From: Discostella pseudostelligera
Lineage: Eukaryota; Bacillariophyta; Thalassiosirophyceae; Thalassiosirales; Thalassiosiraceae
Length of the DNA stretch: 23,957 nucleotides
Reading direction: 5' to 3'
Assembly: GCA_036940085.1 (NCBI GenBank)
Contig: JALLBK010000437.1
Location: forward strand, 1-23,957
Below, one piece after another: positions 1 through 8,775 of the stretch (its first letter is position 1; each line of letters starts with the position of its first letter). A program made the translations under genes and the position numbers. The notes under the pieces are model-generated. The model saw nothing but the letters and a program-made list of their open reading frames with translations, was not told where the DNA came from and ran no database searches.

Positions 1-515
1 GTCAACACAATTAATTCACGCAGCAATGCTCGTTCTTCGCTGTACCATTGTTGATGTTGCTCAGAAATTTGTTGGGATGACACAAGCTTGTTTGTTTGTT
101 GTCGCTGTGGATGAATCCGATGTGGCTGTGGATACCCCTTCATGGTGGTGGAATTGGATCGAGATTTCTCTTCTTCAAAGAATTTTCTATGATAAGGAAC
201 TGCTTTTTGCAATTCATCTGTAGTACCAGCCGCTGACAATGGCATTCTCTTGGCATCATCATTGTCGTTGGATGACTGTGAATCCTTTCCAAGCTGTGTC
301 AACATCATCAGCTTGATCATACGCTCCAAATTCTCGTCTTCACTGCACGATGATGAATTATTCACATAATTCTTTTGTTTCATGGCCGATGCCAAACGTT
401 GAAACACCATGGTTGCAGCAGCATCAGCGGTGGTATTATTGTTATCATGTTGTTGAGAATGATGACGACGGGCATATCCGACGGGGACGGATGTTTCAAA
501 ATAATAGCTCGACAT
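1..515 (-). CDS. Unknown protein, N-terminal part (runs off the left edge)
   Basis: An open frame on the minus strand begins at an ATG (515-513) and stays open for 171 codons to the window edge, so the gene is truncated by the window. The protein starts MSSYYFETSVPVGYARR. It continues with a Q/N-rich and Ala-rich stretch, a basic/amphipathic segment (around MVFQRLASAMKQKN), a Ser/Asp-rich acidic stretch, a methionine-rich segment (ERMIKLMMLTQ) and a Gln-rich segment ending near SEERALLRELIVL, which could start a coiled coil. No signal peptide, membrane segment or recognised domain is visible. Codon use resembles the neighbouring genes and no frame break is seen. It lies divergent to Ssu72. 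I do not recognise the family; the low-complexity composition fits a regulatory or nucleic-acid-associated protein, but that is only a guess. Confidence 0.6.
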   Translation of the reverse strand, partial: MSSYYFETSVPVGYARRHHSQQHDNNNTTADAAATMVFQRLASAMKQKNYVNNSSSCSEDENLERMIKLMMLTQLGKDSQSSNDNDDAKRMPLSAAGTTDELQKAVPYHRKFFEEEKSRSNSTTMKGYPQPHRIHPQRQQTNKLVSSQQISEQHQQWYSEERALLRELIVL

Positions 516-1033
516 TTCCCTTCCGAACGAATTGAAGATGAAGAGATGATGACGTACAAAATGTTGCTTTTATTACAGAAATATTGGATAGGAGATGATT
601 GGTGGGCGAATTCAGGAGGTCATGGCCATGGTTGTGGTAGGGACGTGAGGCGGGGTGATCATTGTCATTGATTGTCATCGTCATTGTGTCATTGTGTGAG
701 TGTGGTGCGTGTAACGAGGTGTAACGATGGTAACAGTATTTTTTTACCGTATTTATCTAATCTCGTGTTATGTACGGTAGTTTCATGTTGCAATGTACGT
801 GGATAGATAGGAGCCAAAGTGTTACAATGGACACAGCTCATCTCATGCCATCCTCATCCTCGCTCAGCCATCCAGGGCAACTGCCACTGCATCCACAGCC
901 CACAGCCACTGTCATCGACGGCAACCTCGACGCCCGATGCCGATGCTCCGCACCCCTATTGCTATTGCATCTTGCATCAAGATATCCTTCGATCGCAACG
1001 CCTCGAGTTCTTTACAGTGAGCAATAGTTATCA
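516..1033. promoter_or_regulatory. Divergent spacer between the unknown gene and Ssu72
   Basis: No credible gene is seen in this 518-bp spacer, which should hold the promoters of both flanking genes. It has a GGCGGGG core at 649-655, several GTAAC/GTTAC elements (near 710-735 and 820) and a GTACGTGGATAGA block at 795-807. The last two element types recur together upstream of the chitinase-like gene at the right end of the window. Confidence 0.4.
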
Positions 1034-1087
1034 ATGGTCTTGATGAATGTTGTGCCCGGGATCTATCGTCCATCAACGCCACCGGGG

Positions 1088-2142
1088 ATGCCACCGCCCT
1101 CGGCACGTCGGCGGCCGTCAAAGTTATCCTTTGGGACCGTCTGTTCCTCCAATATTAATAGGTCGATGGAGGCACATGTCGTTTTGCAGAATGCAGGTAA
1201 GGAGAGAGAGAGAGAGTGATACATATGAATATATGCGAGTTACTTCAGTGTATTGTATGCATCAATTACAAGATGAACTCAAATTACCACTTATATGCCA
1301 CATCTGGTTTCATGTCTCCGTCTTGTTTACGATGTGGACGATTTCATTTTATTCTCTCCCTCCCTCTCTCTCACCACCCCTTCCAATCCACCCAACCACT
1401 CAGGACTTACAGTAGAGAGTTATGGCACGGGAACACAAGTTCGTCTACCGGGGAAATCGAGCATGGAGCCGCGAATCTTTAAATTTGGTACACCCTATGC
1501 TGAAATGTATCGCTCGCTTGCCGCCACACCCGAAGATGAAGCGTACTTTCTACATAATGGTGTGCTGCAGTTGTGCAAACGCGGTTCGTCGGTAAAAGTA
1601 TGCACTTAAAATTTGATTACCTCGCATATTTTCAATAATTTGTTGCTGACTCTTTTCGTTGTGATTGCCAATTGCCATTATCTCCTTCACTGCCGATGGT
1701 CTTAACTGTTTTAATAGCTTGCTCCACAGCGATGGCAAGATACACCGTCCGCGGCCATACAGAAGCATGATGTGGTGATTGCATTCGAGGAGAGAATTTA
1801 TGATGCCGTGGTAGAAGATTTACAAACGAGAGAACCGACGGAAGATTTTAAGGCAATACATGTGATTTGTTTAGATACGAAGGTAAGTTTGTTGTGCGTG
1901 AAATGGAGTAGAGAACATCACTTTTTATCGAAAATGACTAATCGAATAAAATACGGATCGCACTCTTACAGGATAACCCGCACGAGGCCGAGCTTCAGGG
2001 GAGGGTGGCATTAGAATTATGTTGGTTATTGGAACAGACGGACGATCTTGATCTGGAGGCACCCGAATTGGTGGAGCAGTTTCAAGAGGAGCAAATGACG
2101 CATACTCAAATCAAAGTGTTGTACCAGATGTGTTATCTATGA
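1088..2142 (+). CDS. SSU72: Ssu72-type RNA polymerase II CTD phosphatase (4 exons)
   Basis: Ssu72 removes phosphate from Ser5/Ser7 of the RNA polymerase II C-terminal repeats and works with the 3'-end cleavage machinery in the nucleus. Exons join as 1088-1196, 1404-1597, 1718-1882 and 1972-2142, all with GT-AG introns (207, 120 and 89 bp) and an unbroken frame, giving 212 aa (human about 194). The Cys-x5-Arg active site is VCSSNINRSM at residues 18-27. Downstream family blocks follow: SYGTGTQVRLPG, FKFGTPYAEMY, the FEERIYDAVVEDL helix and CLDTKDNPHEAEL with the catalytic-loop Asp. The C-terminus is QIKVLYQMCYL. An in-frame ATG at 1034 would add 18 residues; 1088 is preferred for its purine at -3 and the family length. 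Intron 1 contains GA- and CT-rich tracts. Confidence 0.93.
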
Positions 2143-2678
2143 TCAAATCATTTCGCGTTTCAGTGGCGAGCATTCGTTCTGGTGATGATCGACTTGCCAA
2201 CAGTGGTTACTCCTGCAGGCGGGGGCGGGGGCGATTTCATTTCCGGAGCAAACCGCATCACAACACCAACTCCCTTTTCATCCCACTCATCACCATGATA
2301 TTGTCGGGTTTTGGAATGCAGAATCCAGACGCATTGTGTTCTTGTTATCATAATTCTTAAAGTCTTATCATCGATCATCGGGCTAGAACTTTCGTCCATA
2401 ATTCACAACGCCCGACGCTTCCAGATGATTGACGAGGGAAATGATATTCAATAGGGTAATATTTTATCACGTAAACTAATCGTCAACATTCTCATCGCAA
2501 CCCTCTCTTTGAAGATGATAAAGTTCGTGTATGGAGGTGGTGGAGGGGTAATGACACCACGTGTAACCTCCACGTGGCAGTTCTCGGCTATCGAAAATCG
2601 TCCACGTGTAATCTTAAAGGTTCCCGCCATGAGAGGAGCTGGCTTTGGAAAAACAAAATTGATGCTTCTATTAACCAA
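2143..2678. promoter_or_regulatory. Spacer with a CACGTG cluster and TTCCCGCC
   Basis: This 536-bp spacer follows Ssu72 and precedes the tRNA. I see no convincing coding sequence. Its right part holds three CACGTG boxes (2558-2563, 2571-2576, 2603-2608) and a TTCCCGCC octamer (2621-2628) within 71 bp, which looks like a promoter. The only recognised gene downstream is the tRNA-Arg, so the target of these elements is unclear. Confidence 0.4.
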
Positions 2679-2750
2679 GCTTCAGTGGCTCAATGGCAGA
2701 GCATCTGTCTTCGGAACAGAAGGTTGCGGGTTCGAGTCCCGTCTGGAGTA
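2679..2750 (+). tRNA. trnR-TCG: tRNA-Arg (anticodon TCG)
   Basis: The 72-nt cloverleaf folds by hand. The acceptor stem GCTTCAG/CTGGAGT has two G-U type pairs. The D arm is GCTC/GAGC. The anticodon stem TCTGT/ACAGA is perfect and carries the loop CTTCGGA, so positions 34-36 are TCG, reading CGA (Arg). The variable loop is AGGTT, and the T arm GCGGG/CCCGT has the loop TTCGAGT, matching the internal B-box consensus. The discriminator base is A. There is no intron and no encoded CCA. The body resembles eukaryotic tRNA-Arg with the ATCTG anticodon-arm context. Confidence 0.93.
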
Positions 2751-2752
2751 AC

Positions 2753-2757
2753 TTTTT
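2753..2757 (+). terminator. RNA polymerase III T-run terminator of the tRNA
   Basis: Five consecutive T residues begin 3 nt after the tRNA discriminator base, the usual position and form of a Pol III terminator. Confidence 0.7.
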
Positions 2758-3048
2758 GCACTCCCTACAATACTTCGTAGAGTATTCATTTTGTGGATTG
2801 CTCCACTCTGCAACACTATTTCCATAGAAATATACTCCTAGCTCATTCAGAGCAGACAATAGATATTCCTATCACGCAATTATCATTTTTTCATAGCTAT
2901 GTTGTTTCCAGTTCCAAACATTTTGATTGCAGCAGAAACGATGAGATCATTAACAGTATAGTAGTAGTGTTTGCAGCCATCTCCCTAAACTACCACACAG
3001 ATTGCAGATTGAAGCTTGAAGATTGACCATTCCCATTTTGCACTCATA

Positions 3049-4836
3049 TTACCATCGCCGTCTTTCCCCTTCTTTTCTGCTTGAATCTTTTTTATCCACC
3101 TTGTGATGATGGCGATGGTGACTATGACGACTATGGCTACCACCCCTGTCCTTGTACGTCGAAGAAGAACGTTCTTTATTGCATCCCTCCCTCATCATTC
3201 TTTTATTCACCCCGCGTTCCTTGCTACGGCTCCTGCTGCCACTCCTCCTACTCCCGGCACCAATAGTAGCTTTGTGCCGATGAGTTTTATATTTCCTCTG
3301 ATCACGTTCACGAGAGTGATGCGATGGAGATGATGACGCCGATCTGGATCTGGATCTGGATCTCGATGAAGAGTACGATCGAGATCTACTACCGCTGCTA
3401 CTGCTACCACTGTTGCTACTACTGTATGACCCGGAAGTTGACGACCGCGATCGCGAAGAGGACCGCAAAGACGATCGAGACGATGAGCTATTTGACATTG
3501 ATCGCGACGCCGAGCGCGAAGATTTGCGGGTAGGTTTTACTCCATCATCCTTGCCAACAATGCCTTCGGAGCCAACACCTACACGTCTCAACGACGGCTG
3601 CTGACTTGCTTTGTCGTTCTCATTTTCTTTCGATGATGGCTCCTTGCGAGTATCCAACTTATTGTCCTTGCACCCTCCTCCTTCTCCCTTGATAGCAGCA
3701 CCAGATCCACTACCATCACCACTATGTTTTTCAAAGTTGAGCGGTTGTCTACTACGATCGGTTGGATGACTGTTCCCTCCTCCAAATTCGTCCCTCCTAC
3801 CACGGCCAAATTCATCAAGATCCTCCCAACGCCCTCCGCTCCTGCCAGTACCACCATCTTGTCCTCTTTCTCCCTTGCGATCAATGAAGTAATCGTTCCT
3901 GCGATGATAGCCATCATAATTATAATCTCTGCGATTATCGTAGTAGGCATCATAGTTTCTCCCCCCGCCAGTATTATTTCTGCGTTGTTCATAGTAATTG
4001 TCACCGCCAGCACCGCCGCCACGATTATAACGACCGCCGCGATGATCATAATTATCTCCCCTTACAACACCACCGCCACCGCCTCTGCCACCGTCATAAT
4101 GTCGAGGGGGGCTGGGAGAAGGCGGCACCGGCACTGGTCCCGAATTCGCCATATTGACCGCAGCAGGCACAGCAGCGGCAGCAGCAGCAGGATGACCACC
4201 AGCGACAGCAGCAGCACCACCAATAGCAGCACCAGCTCCTGGTAAAATGGCAGCTCTTGCAGCCTCAGCCCTGCGCGCTGCCTCCTTCACAAATGCATTC
4301 ATGTCGTTGTTGCTGGCATCGCCTACACCGTCATGATGATAATTTGCTCCACCTCCTCTCCTGGCTTGCTGCTGCTGCTGCAACCGTTTTCTATCCATTT
4401 CTTCTCTTTGCAATCTCATCTCCTCCTTCTTCTTCTCGACCAGTACTCGCGGTATGCCACTAGGCGAAGTTTGCGCATCGAGCATCATGGTCCATAATTC
4501 AGCAGCAAATGTCGCCGCCTCTCCCTCACCTAAAAAACCAGCCAGGTCAAATTGAGCCCTTCGTGGATCTACATCCCAGTAATCCACCGCAGTAGCATTA
4601 GAATCATCGTCACCACTGCTGGGTAAAAAGAGATGCACCGCCGTGGAGCTTACAATATCATCTTCAAATCCCAATATTGCTTCAATACGCTTTTCAATCC
4701 AGTGGGTAAAGACGGTTCGGTGGACTTTGGCAATGTTGACTTTTTGAGAAAAGTTGGAGGGGAAGGTGGTGGAGCGGAGTTGCTTTTGCAAGGCTGAGTT
4801 GGAAGAGATAGAGACTGTGCCCTTGATGCTTGGCAT
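3049..4836 (-). CDS. PWI-domain, Arg/Ser-rich splicing protein (SRRM1/SRm160-like)
   Basis: Proteins of this type bind RNA through the PWI fold and bridge splicing factors in the nucleus through RS repeats. The 595-aa intronless frame starts MPSIKGTVSI. Residues about 36-135 form the PWI domain: KVHRTVFTHWIEKRI, ILGFEDDIV, FDLAGFLGEGEA, ELWTMMLDAQ, SGIPRVLVEKKKEEM. The name-giving Pro-Trp-Ile is His-Trp-Ile here, and an acidic insert (about 74-90) separates two helices. A charged coiled-coil-like helix with a poly-Gln run follows (about 134-160), then an Ala/Gly/Pro-rich middle, RGG/Tyr-rich repeats (about 250-330), and a long SR/RS domain (about 430-570) with a His-rich tail. The architecture matches SRRM1 (PWI first, RS last), although human SRRM1 is longer (about 900 aa). 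Long frames on the opposite strand here are compositional artefacts of the biased codons. Confidence 0.88.
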   Translation of the reverse strand: MPSIKGTVSISSNSALQKQLRSTTFPSNFSQKVNIAKVHRTVFTHWIEKRIEAILGFEDDIVSSTAVHLFLPSSGDDDSNATAVDYWDVDPRRAQFDLAGFLGEGEAATFAAELWTMMLDAQTSPSGIPRVLVEKKKEEMRLQREEMDRKRLQQQQQARRGGGANYHHDGVGDASNNDMNAFVKEAARRAEAARAAILPGAGAAIGGAAAVAGGHPAAAAAAVPAAVNMANSGPVPVPPSPSPPRHYDGGRGGGGGVVRGDNYDHRGGRYNRGGGAGGDNYYEQRRNNTGGGRNYDAYYDNRRDYNYDGYHRRNDYFIDRKGERGQDGGTGRSGGRWEDLDEFGRGRRDEFGGGNSHPTDRSRQPLNFEKHSGDGSGSGAAIKGEGGGCKDNKLDTRKEPSSKENENDKASQQPSLRRVGVGSEGIVGKDDGVKPTRKSSRSASRSMSNSSSSRSSLRSSSRSRSSTSGSYSSSNSGSSSSGSRSRSYSSSRSRSRSRSASSSPSHHSRERDQRKYKTHRHKATIGAGSRRSGSRSRSKERGVNKRMMREGCNKERSSSTYKDRGGSHSRHSHHRHHHKVDKKDSSRKEGERRRW

Positions 4837-5238
4837 GGTAGATATCTGCTATGGTATTGATGTATGTTAGCGGTTGAGGTGGGTAGATATCTACCTAGGT
4901 GGCAGCGGCATTGTCTCCCGCCAAAACTACAAGATTTCCCGCCCAAAGCCATGCGAGCCGGCATTGCACGAGAAACGAGAAAGCTCCCTACAGCTGAGAA
5001 AGCAGAAGTGCCACACGCACGATAACTTTCTCAGGAAAAGAGCCAAATTCAGACTTGACACCAATGATGTGCTCAACAAGAACAACGCATGCAATATCGA
5101 TTCGATATCGTAGAAATGAATGCATTGGCGGAGATCGGCGGGCATTGACCTACTACTACTACGTGCTCCCAACTCTTCCCCAAGCGAGAATTCTTGACAA
5201 TACTAGCCCCAGAGCTAACACACACATCATTGGCAACC
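4837..5238. promoter_or_regulatory. Divergent promoter with paired E2F-like sites
   Basis: This 402-bp spacer separates the PWI/RS gene from the RXL membrane-protein gene. It contains TCTCCCGCC (4914-4922) and TTTCCCGCCC (4935-4944), 21 bp apart in the same orientation. Both match the E2F/DP-type consensus. No small gene is apparent. Confidence 0.5.
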
Positions 5239-6630
5239 ATGAGGTTAACAGGCGCTGCCGCCTACGCCGCCGCCTCTATCGTCCTGGCCGCAACAACTGC
5301 AGTCGTCGTCTCGGCCGACAAGGATGTTGTCTTCGCCCCCAAGATGACGCGCAACACTCGCCGAGCATCCTACATTGGGAAACTCATGGATGCGGCACGT
5401 CCTACGCCCAATTCACGGCGATTGCATACTAGTCGACACCTAGAAGACGGCAACGACATTGACCTATCGTCGTACGCCATCAAATTCGAGAAATGTCAAA
5501 ATGTAAAACAATATGCCTACCAACAGAATGGCAATAACAATAATAATGACGATACAGTGTTGGAGACAAAGAAATTTGTCATTTTTCGTCTCTGTCCAGT
5601 GAATGGAAGCAGTAGTAGCAGCAGCGGCGGCAGCAGCAGCAGTGGTAGCAGTGCTTCATCCTCGTGCTCGAGCTGCGATTCTAAGTACGGCGAGTACATT
5701 GTCGACATGGACACATATTTACAAGCAACAGTACAACACAAGCAGGAAGAGCAGGAACAGTATTGCGAGGTATGTGACGAATGTGCCAATGCCGCTGCTG
5801 CAGCAAATGATGATGCCGCTGCGGCGGCTGCTGCCGACGACGATGGTGGGGGACGACGTCATCTTCGTAGCAGGCAATTAACCAGTGTCGACTGCGATAC
5901 TTGCTATGCCACTTGCCAGAATATTGATAATATGGAGGCCAACGGTTACGCCGACGCATCCGAATATATCCAATGCGAGAAAGTTTACGAAAATGAGAAC
6001 AAAAACATTGTCTACTACGCTGGAGCCGTGTGTACCAACTACGGAACACGCATCAAGGTGGGATTATTTACCGATGAGGATTGCACCAATTATGATTCGA
6101 ATGCCGCCATCGATCAGTATATTAAGAATCAGAATGGGTATAATGTCAAGTTGAGTTATCATTTGTTGAAGCAAACATTTGCGTCGGATGCATGTGTGGC
6201 ATCGTGTGCCGTAGCTGCGGAGGACGATAATGATGACGGCAATGCCAATGTTGCCGAAACGGCCGAGATTTGTCAGAACCTCTACGAGGCGTCAGGGAAG
6301 TGTGAGAGTCCCAATGGATTTGCGTCGGGTATGAGTTCCTCGTCTAATTACGAGGTTCAATCGAATAATGAGGAAATAGTCTGCGACTACATTTCGAATA
6401 TCTACGCTGGACATTACGACGAGAGCGGTGAGGTGACTGCGGATTCAAAGGGCACCTTGACAATTTTCGGTGGACGGAAGACCGTGAAAAATACCACCAC
6501 TCGGATATCTGGGGGGCAAAAGTTTGCATTATCCTTCTTCACCATCGGTACCATTGGACTTGTGTCGTATGCGTTATTGCTCCGTAGGAAGCTTGCCAGG
6601 GCAAACAAGGAGCCATTTTTCCGCTCTTGA
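5239..6630 (+). CDS. Secreted Cys-rich type I membrane protein with RXL sites
   Basis: The start at 5239 gives 463 aa and puts a classic signal peptide first (residues 1-26, hydrophobic AAASIVLAATTAVVVSA). An upstream in-frame ATG at 5194 would bury it. Arg-X-Leu sites follow at 60-62 and 66-68, an N/Q-rich patch at 91-105, a Ser/Gly run at 123-144, then a cysteine-rich lumenal region with CxxC-type pairs (143/146, 176/179/182, 219/222/226, 246/265/282, 319/323). Ala/Asp runs and a second RXL pair (207-209, 212-214) interrupt it. One transmembrane helix lies at about 428-448, followed by a short basic tail. The core (KFVIFRLCP, YGEYIVDMDTYLQ) looks to me like a family of secreted stramenopile proteins of unknown role; this is from memory. 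The layout resembles that described for diatom silicanin-1, but homology is not shown. Confidence 0.85.
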   Translation: MRLTGAAAYAAASIVLAATTAVVVSADKDVVFAPKMTRNTRRASYIGKLMDAARPTPNSRRLHTSRHLEDGNDIDLSSYAIKFEKCQNVKQYAYQQNGNNNNNDDTVLETKKFVIFRLCPVNGSSSSSSGGSSSSGSSASSSCSSCDSKYGEYIVDMDTYLQATVQHKQEEQEQYCEVCDECANAAAAANDDAAAAAAADDDGGGRRHLRSRQLTSVDCDTCYATCQNIDNMEANGYADASEYIQCEKVYENENKNIVYYAGAVCTNYGTRIKVGLFTDEDCTNYDSNAAIDQYIKNQNGYNVKLSYHLLKQTFASDACVASCAVAAEDDNDDGNANVAETAEICQNLYEASGKCESPNGFASGMSSSSNYEVQSNNEEIVCDYISNIYAGHYDESGEVTADSKGTLTIFGGRKTVKNTTTRISGGQKFALSFFTIGTIGLVSYALLLRRKLARANKEPFFRS

Positions 6631-6788
6631 TGACGGTGCATTGTCAAAGAGAAAAGAGTTAAGTGTAAAGGGGCGAGAATATAGTTCAGGCTTTGCAGCA
6701 TCAAATTTTGTGTGTTTATGTTGTAATGTTAGTAATATTTGTAAGTGATTATTAGATGCACTGGACGTAAAAGTTACACAGAATAAAT

Positions 6789-8453
6789 CTACTCGTTGGT
6801 TTCTTCCACAGCTGGTGTATTTTCCACAGCAGATTCAGTTCCCTTTTGCGGACGTCGTACCACGAAATCAATATCATCGACTAGATATTCGCAACCGTGT
6901 TTGTAATATCCATCACACTGCATAATTGGTCTCAGATGATCCCCACCCATGTGGAGCAAAGCCTCCCTCCAATTACTACCACCATCTTGCAGATTCACCG
7001 GCTGATATGCCTCCACAACCTGCCGCAATGGCCACTCGTAATATTTCCGAAACATTTCCTCAAATCCCTTTGCCGTGCCTAGCTTTTTCATTAACCTGGT
7101 AGCATTGTCGGAAATAGTTTTTGCCTTGTGTGGATGCGCCTCGGCCCATTCAAACTTTTCACGCAAATCACTCAAATCGGCTTTGATTGGGATGTAATGC
7201 ACCCAAGCCTCGAGCATGTCATGTAAGTAATCTTTGGTGGGCGTGATGTGATGGAACAATACTCCAGGCAAGGCTAATTTTTCGAGTGTGCCACTCCATG
7301 TCGTACCACCCCCACCGCCCAGATCAATGTGATACTTGTACTGACCCAGTTCTTCGATTGACATATGTTCCCCCGCAGCGGGTATACCGTACTCCTCAAA
7401 TTGTTTGTAATAATCCAGCTCTGACACTCGCGTATTTGACCCCATGTACATGGCCGAAGCGAATTTTATGTTACACCATGGCAACACCTGTTGTTCGTAC
7501 ACATCTGATTTCTTCAGCCATGACTTGCGCGTCAATGCCTTATTTGCACGTTCAGCCTCTCGCTCTGCCTCAGCCGTCCACACCACCCCTTTCCAACGAG
7601 GAACTAAAGTTGAGTAAACCTCTCTCATGGCAGCAGTGGCGGCAAGCTTTTTATCCACCCATCGTGAGGATGATTGGGTTTTGAGCACGACATCCATCTC
7701 GAAATNAGAGCACACCCCATGATGTACCGACCAATCGTGAAAACAACTCAAATGATTATGCTGGGGTAACGGCATGGCTATCATTGTTGGCAATAGAGGA
7801 CGCCGAAATACGCTGCTAAATTGTAATATTGGCGACATAACTATATTGCCCTCCCCGTCACTTTCGGTGGGGAAGCAATCGTCGCGTTGCTCAAGCAAGC
7901 AATTGTTGAAATTCACTTTCGGATAGTCTCCCGAACCGATTGCTAATATCAATTCCGAATTTCCATTACGATTGGGATTGAATCGATCAGGGAATAATTC
8001 ACGTAGCGTATTGGCAGTATTTTTGAAGGCCATGACGAGCTTGTGACATCCTGGAGTCCACATAATTTTGGTGGAATAATGAGCTATGAATTTATCGCTC
8101 GCTGGGTCGTAGATGAGCACCCCGAAAGAGTCATGGAAGAGAGGTAATGTCTGCATAACATTAACCAAGGAGTAGCTCGGAATCGGACCAGGATATTTTA
8201 TCCGCGACGTAGGTTTGGGAATGCTCTCCAGGGTAGTTATTATTTTGAGCTTAATTACTCGAAACTGATTATAAATGTCATCAGTGTTGAAGTCAGAAAC
8301 GAGGATGATTGGTAGGCATGCCGCCATGCAAAGAAGTAACGATGCAACAGGAAGGATTTGCCGTAATCGGCTGGTACTGCTGAATTTAGGATGCGATGCC
8401 ATGGTGCCGTTGTTATGGGCAATGCCATTGACGGCGGCATTCATCGTCACCAT
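6789..8453 (-). CDS. GT90 (CAP10-like) glycosyltransferase A, with an internal ambiguous base
   Basis: GT90 enzymes (fungal Cap10 xylosyltransferase, animal Rumi/POGLUT) move Xyl or Glc in the secretory pathway; donor and acceptor cannot be read here. The 554-aa frame has a short N-terminal tail, a signal anchor at about 33-53, and a lumenal domain with the CAP10 core at about 372-455: YKYHIDLGGGGGTTW, ALPGVLFHH, WVHYIPIKADLSDL, EKFEWAEAHPHKA. The base at 7706 is N, making residue 250 unknown (codon NAT). At this point the protein lacks roughly 45-50 residues present in the two neighbouring paralogues, including their VIWRGSDF block. The frame stays open, so this may be a true in-frame deletion, an allele merge or a closed assembly gap. 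An alternative start is residue 18. The gene is divergent from GT90-B. Confidence 0.88.
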   Translation of the reverse strand: MVTMNAAVNGIAHNNGTMASHPKFSSTSRLRQILPVASLLLCMAACLPIILVSDFNTDDIYNQFRVIKLKIITTLESIPKPTSRIKYPGPIPSYSLVNVMQTLPLFHDSFGVLIYDPASDKFIAHYSTKIMWTPGCHKLVMAFKNTANTLRELFPDRFNPNRNGNSELILAIGSGDYPKVNFNNCLLEQRDDCFPTESDGEGNIVMSPILQFSSVFRRPLLPTMIAMPLPQHNHLSCFHDWSVHHGVCSXFEMDVVLKTQSSSRWVDKKLAATAAMREVYSTLVPRWKGVVWTAEAEREAERANKALTRKSWLKKSDVYEQQVLPWCNIKFASAMYMGSNTRVSELDYYKQFEEYGIPAAGEHMSIEELGQYKYHIDLGGGGGTTWSGTLEKLALPGVLFHHITPTKDYLHDMLEAWVHYIPIKADLSDLREKFEWAEAHPHKAKTISDNATRLMKKLGTAKGFEEMFRKYYEWPLRQVVEAYQPVNLQDGGSNWREALLHMGGDHLRPIMQCDGYYKHGCEYLVDDIDFVVRRPQKGTESAVENTPAVEETNE

Positions 8454-8775
8454 CGTTCATCGATGATCGATGCAAAGTGAAAAGGTGTCGCAGGATCGAT
8501 CGGGCGGATGGAGTGCGTGGTGTTTTTGGCGGGGTGGGGAGGATCGATAGTCATAGATGAGGTCATTGGCATTGGGAAAGAGTCATAGACATGGTCATCT
8601 GATACTTAAGGATGAAGATGTTATGACGTCAGCACTCGAACTCGCACTCGCACTCGCAACAAGGCGCGCGCAAGGTGAAGGTAACCTAGATATGGCAACC
8701 ATGGCCTATGCCTATGCCTATGCCAATGCCTACTTATGCTATGGCAACCATGGCAATGGTGGATCTGGTAGGATC
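8454..8775. promoter_or_regulatory. Divergent spacer between GT90-A and GT90-B
   Basis: The 322-bp spacer has a GGCGGGG core (8528-8534) preceded by a T-run. Its right part is repetitive: a CACTCG repeat near 8634 and three tandem GCCTAT units at 8704-8721. It is open in frame with GT90-B, but the encoded Ala/Tyr/Asn repeats look like translated microsatellite, so I treat it as 5' leader. Confidence 0.4.

Noticed and set aside
1204..1216. GA repeat and CT tracts near Ssu72 intron 1 as possible regulatory repeats
   Set aside because: Short simple-sequence runs inside an intron, with no sign of function beyond a pyrimidine tract before the acceptor.
2509..2780. Plus-strand frames running through the tRNA (ending in CGFESRLE or RVRVPSG)
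   Set aside because: These are the familiar false peptides produced by translating a tRNA gene.
3588..4049. 153-codon minus-strand frame within the PWI/RS gene
   Set aside because: A shifted frame of the same repetitive RGG/RS coding sequence.
3724..4245. Long hydrophobic frame on the plus strand (173 codons) opposite the PWI/RS gene
   Set aside because: It is the antisense reading of Gly/Tyr/Arg/Asp-rich codons, has no homology pattern and overlaps a well-supported gene.
8557..8775. N-terminal extension of GT90-B with Ala/Tyr/Asn repeats
   Set aside because: Encoded by microsatellite-like DNA, absent from the paralogues and would bury the signal anchor.
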